Shown one piece after another: positions 5,246 to 5,794 of a stretch of DNA of 5,794 nt. Position 1 is the first letter of the stretch, and the number at the start of each line of letters is the position of its first letter. The notes beneath the pieces are model-generated. The model was not told where the DNA came from and did not search any database. It saw nothing but the letters and a program-made list of their open reading frames with translations. The stretch is from contig JBEVEP010000295.1 of NCBI GenBank assembly GCA_040512755.1, positions 1-5,794 on the forward strand, given 5' to 3'. Both the position numbers and the translations under genes were made by a program. This DNA comes from JBEVEP01 sp040512755 (GTDB lineage: Bacteria; Pseudomonadota; Alphaproteobacteria; Rhizobiales; Rhizobiaceae).

Positions 5246-5611
5246 CTAAGCGATCACAGACTTTGACGGCGCTTTCGGGCGCCGTCTTGTTTTCCAGGGT
5301 CTGTCTTCTGCCGGCGAATGCCAATGTGCCAGCCGGCCGTGCGCCTGCCGCAATTGGTCCAGCGCTTGCTTGAGCGCGATGTGGCGGTTGAGATCATAGG
5401 CCCAATGGCGGCGCAAACCCTTCAGCCGCTCCCGTTCGACCAGGCGCTCTACGCGTATGATGATCTCGGCGGCTTGGCCGGGCTTGGCCGCCAGTGCGTC
5501 CGAAAGATCGATGCCGCACAGAAGGCGGAACGCGACAAGCCTTGTGGCGTCCAGTTCCAGGGCAGACTTTCGTGCTTTGAACGCACGGGTTTCCTCGACA
5601 AGCGCTGACAT
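5246..5611 (-). CDS. Small basic protein of unknown function
   Basis: I do not recognise this 121-residue protein. It has no signal peptide and no membrane segment. It looks mostly helical, with alternating charged and hydrophobic residues (RVERLVERERLKGLRRHW at 53-70; NRHIALKQALDQLRQAHGRL at 75-94) and a strongly basic C-terminal tail (KTRRRPKAPSK at 107-117), so nucleic-acid or protein binding is conceivable but not shown. The frame is open from an ATG at 5716, but the ATG at 5611 is preferred. It has AAGGGG 6 bases upstream, and the 35 residues between the two ATGs (Pro/Ser/Arg/Cys-rich) look like translated intergenic DNA. The gene converges on mucR, and its last codons overlap the mucR terminator. 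Codon use (GC-rich third positions) supports a real gene. It stands alone in the window, so context gives no function. Confidence 0.7.
   Translation of the reverse strand: MSALVEETRAFKARKSALELDATRLVAFRLLCGIDLSDALAAKPGQAAEIIIRVERLVERERLKGLRRHWAYDLNRHIALKQALDQLRQAHGRLAHWHSPAEDRPWKTRRRPKAPSKSVIA
5265..5293 (+). terminator. Rho-independent terminator, + strand, probably of mucR
   Basis: GACGGCGC (5265-5272) pairs perfectly with GCGCCGTC (5279-5286) around the loop TTTCGG, followed by TTGTTTT (5287-5293). It points in the mucR direction and lies about 170 bases after its stop. It is inside the coding end of the minus-strand gene (codons for PKAPSK). On the minus strand the stem is followed by AAAG and not by T, so it should not stop transcription of that gene. 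Confidence 0.8.
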
Positions 5612-5794
5612 TTTTGACCCCTTCGGTGGTGATGACGTTTCACCGCAACTGTCGGGCGATCGCCGGGGGTGGGGACAGAATCGCCGCGAAAAAAAATCGC
5701 TAACGGAAAAGATCATTTATTTTCAGTAGTTTAAGATAATTGCTACTTCATGTTGTTCCTTTTTTGTTCACATGGAGGGTGGTGCTGGCTATAA
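5612..5794. other. Upstream region of the minus-strand gene, with an AT-rich block
   Basis: No gene is evident. The part nearest the gene is GC-rich and includes the 10-bp palindrome GGCGATCGCC (5655-5664). From 5689 to about 5765 the sequence is very AT-rich (about a quarter G+C by hand count), beginning with eight A and ending with six T. A promoter for the minus gene probably lies here, but no good -35/-10 pair can be named. An ATG at 5772 on the + strand is open to the window edge, too short to judge. Confidence 0.5.
5618..5623 (-). promoter_or_regulatory. Ribosome binding site that decides the start of the minus-strand gene
   Basis: On the minus strand AAGGGG is followed by 6 bases and then the ATG at 5611. 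This is the reason for preferring 5611 over the upstream ATG at 5716. Confidence 0.55.

Noticed and set aside
5655..5664. 10-bp palindrome GGCGATCGCC as a possible operator
   Set aside because: A single perfect palindrome of this composition is expected fairly often in GC-rich DNA, and nothing else ties it to a regulator.
5612..5716. N-terminal extension of the minus-strand gene from the ATG at 5716
   Set aside because: The 35 added residues are Pro/Ser/Arg-rich and look like translated intergenic DNA, whereas the ATG at 5611 has a well-spaced AAGGGG.
5318..5729. + strand frames opposite the minus-strand gene
   Set aside because: Shadow frames: no ribosome binding site, and the opposite strand has the more protein-like frame with a well-placed Shine-Dalgarno.
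5772..5794. Possible start of a + strand gene at the right edge
   Set aside because: Only seven codons are visible and there is no ribosome binding site before the ATG, so it cannot be supported.

Overview
The window reads as chromosomal DNA from an alphaproteobacterium of the rhizobial order (Hyphomicrobiales), probably close to Mesorhizobium or Brucella. This placement is an inference from three things: a GC-rich coding style, a MucR/Ros regulator whose zinc-finger region is of the rhizobial/Brucella type, and what looks like a remnant of a rhizobial dispersed intergenic repeat.

Positions 1 to 4317 hold the 3' part of a multi-subunit Mrp (Mnh/Pha, CPA3 family) monovalent cation/proton antiporter operon. 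All genes are on the + strand: the C-terminal end of mrpA (cut by the window edge), then complete mrpB, mrpC, mrpD, mrpE, mrpF and mrpG in canonical order. Every junction is either a stop/start overlap or a gap of at most 5 bases, so the set is almost certainly co-transcribed and translationally coupled. The products build one membrane complex related to the membrane arm of respiratory complex I. It exchanges cytoplasmic Na+ or K+ for external protons and supports pH and salt homeostasis. mrpA and mrpB are separate genes here, the seven-gene layout, not the fused mrpAB of other rhizobial pha operons.

Positions 4318 to 4667 are a 350-base noncoding gap. Its first part carries a 12-bp inverted repeat, CCGGTTTTCGGA/TCCGAAAACCGG. 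One arm lies inside the last codons of mrpG, suggesting that a repeat element was inserted there or has overrun the gene end. The rest is the AT-richer upstream region and leader of the next gene, with a doubled CAATTG motif and two small hairpins.

Positions 4668 to 5093 encode a 141-residue MucR/Ros-family transcriptional regulator, in which the second zinc-binding cysteine is replaced by aspartate (Cys-x2-Asp...His-x4-His). A strong rho-independent terminator for the + strand lies at 5265 to 5293, about 170 bases past the mucR stop.

Positions 5246 to 5611 on the minus strand encode a small basic protein of unknown function. Its last codons overlap the mucR terminator, so the two genes converge and share DNA at their 3' ends. 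The remaining right end (5612 to 5794) is its upstream region and includes a very AT-rich block.

This is mostly a conserved housekeeping region. I see no phage, transposase, CRISPR array or RNA gene, and nothing that amounts to a clearly new system. The points worth a second look are the mrpG tail/repeat junction, the Cys-to-Asp zinc site, the terminator inside an opposing gene, and the unknown minus-strand gene.
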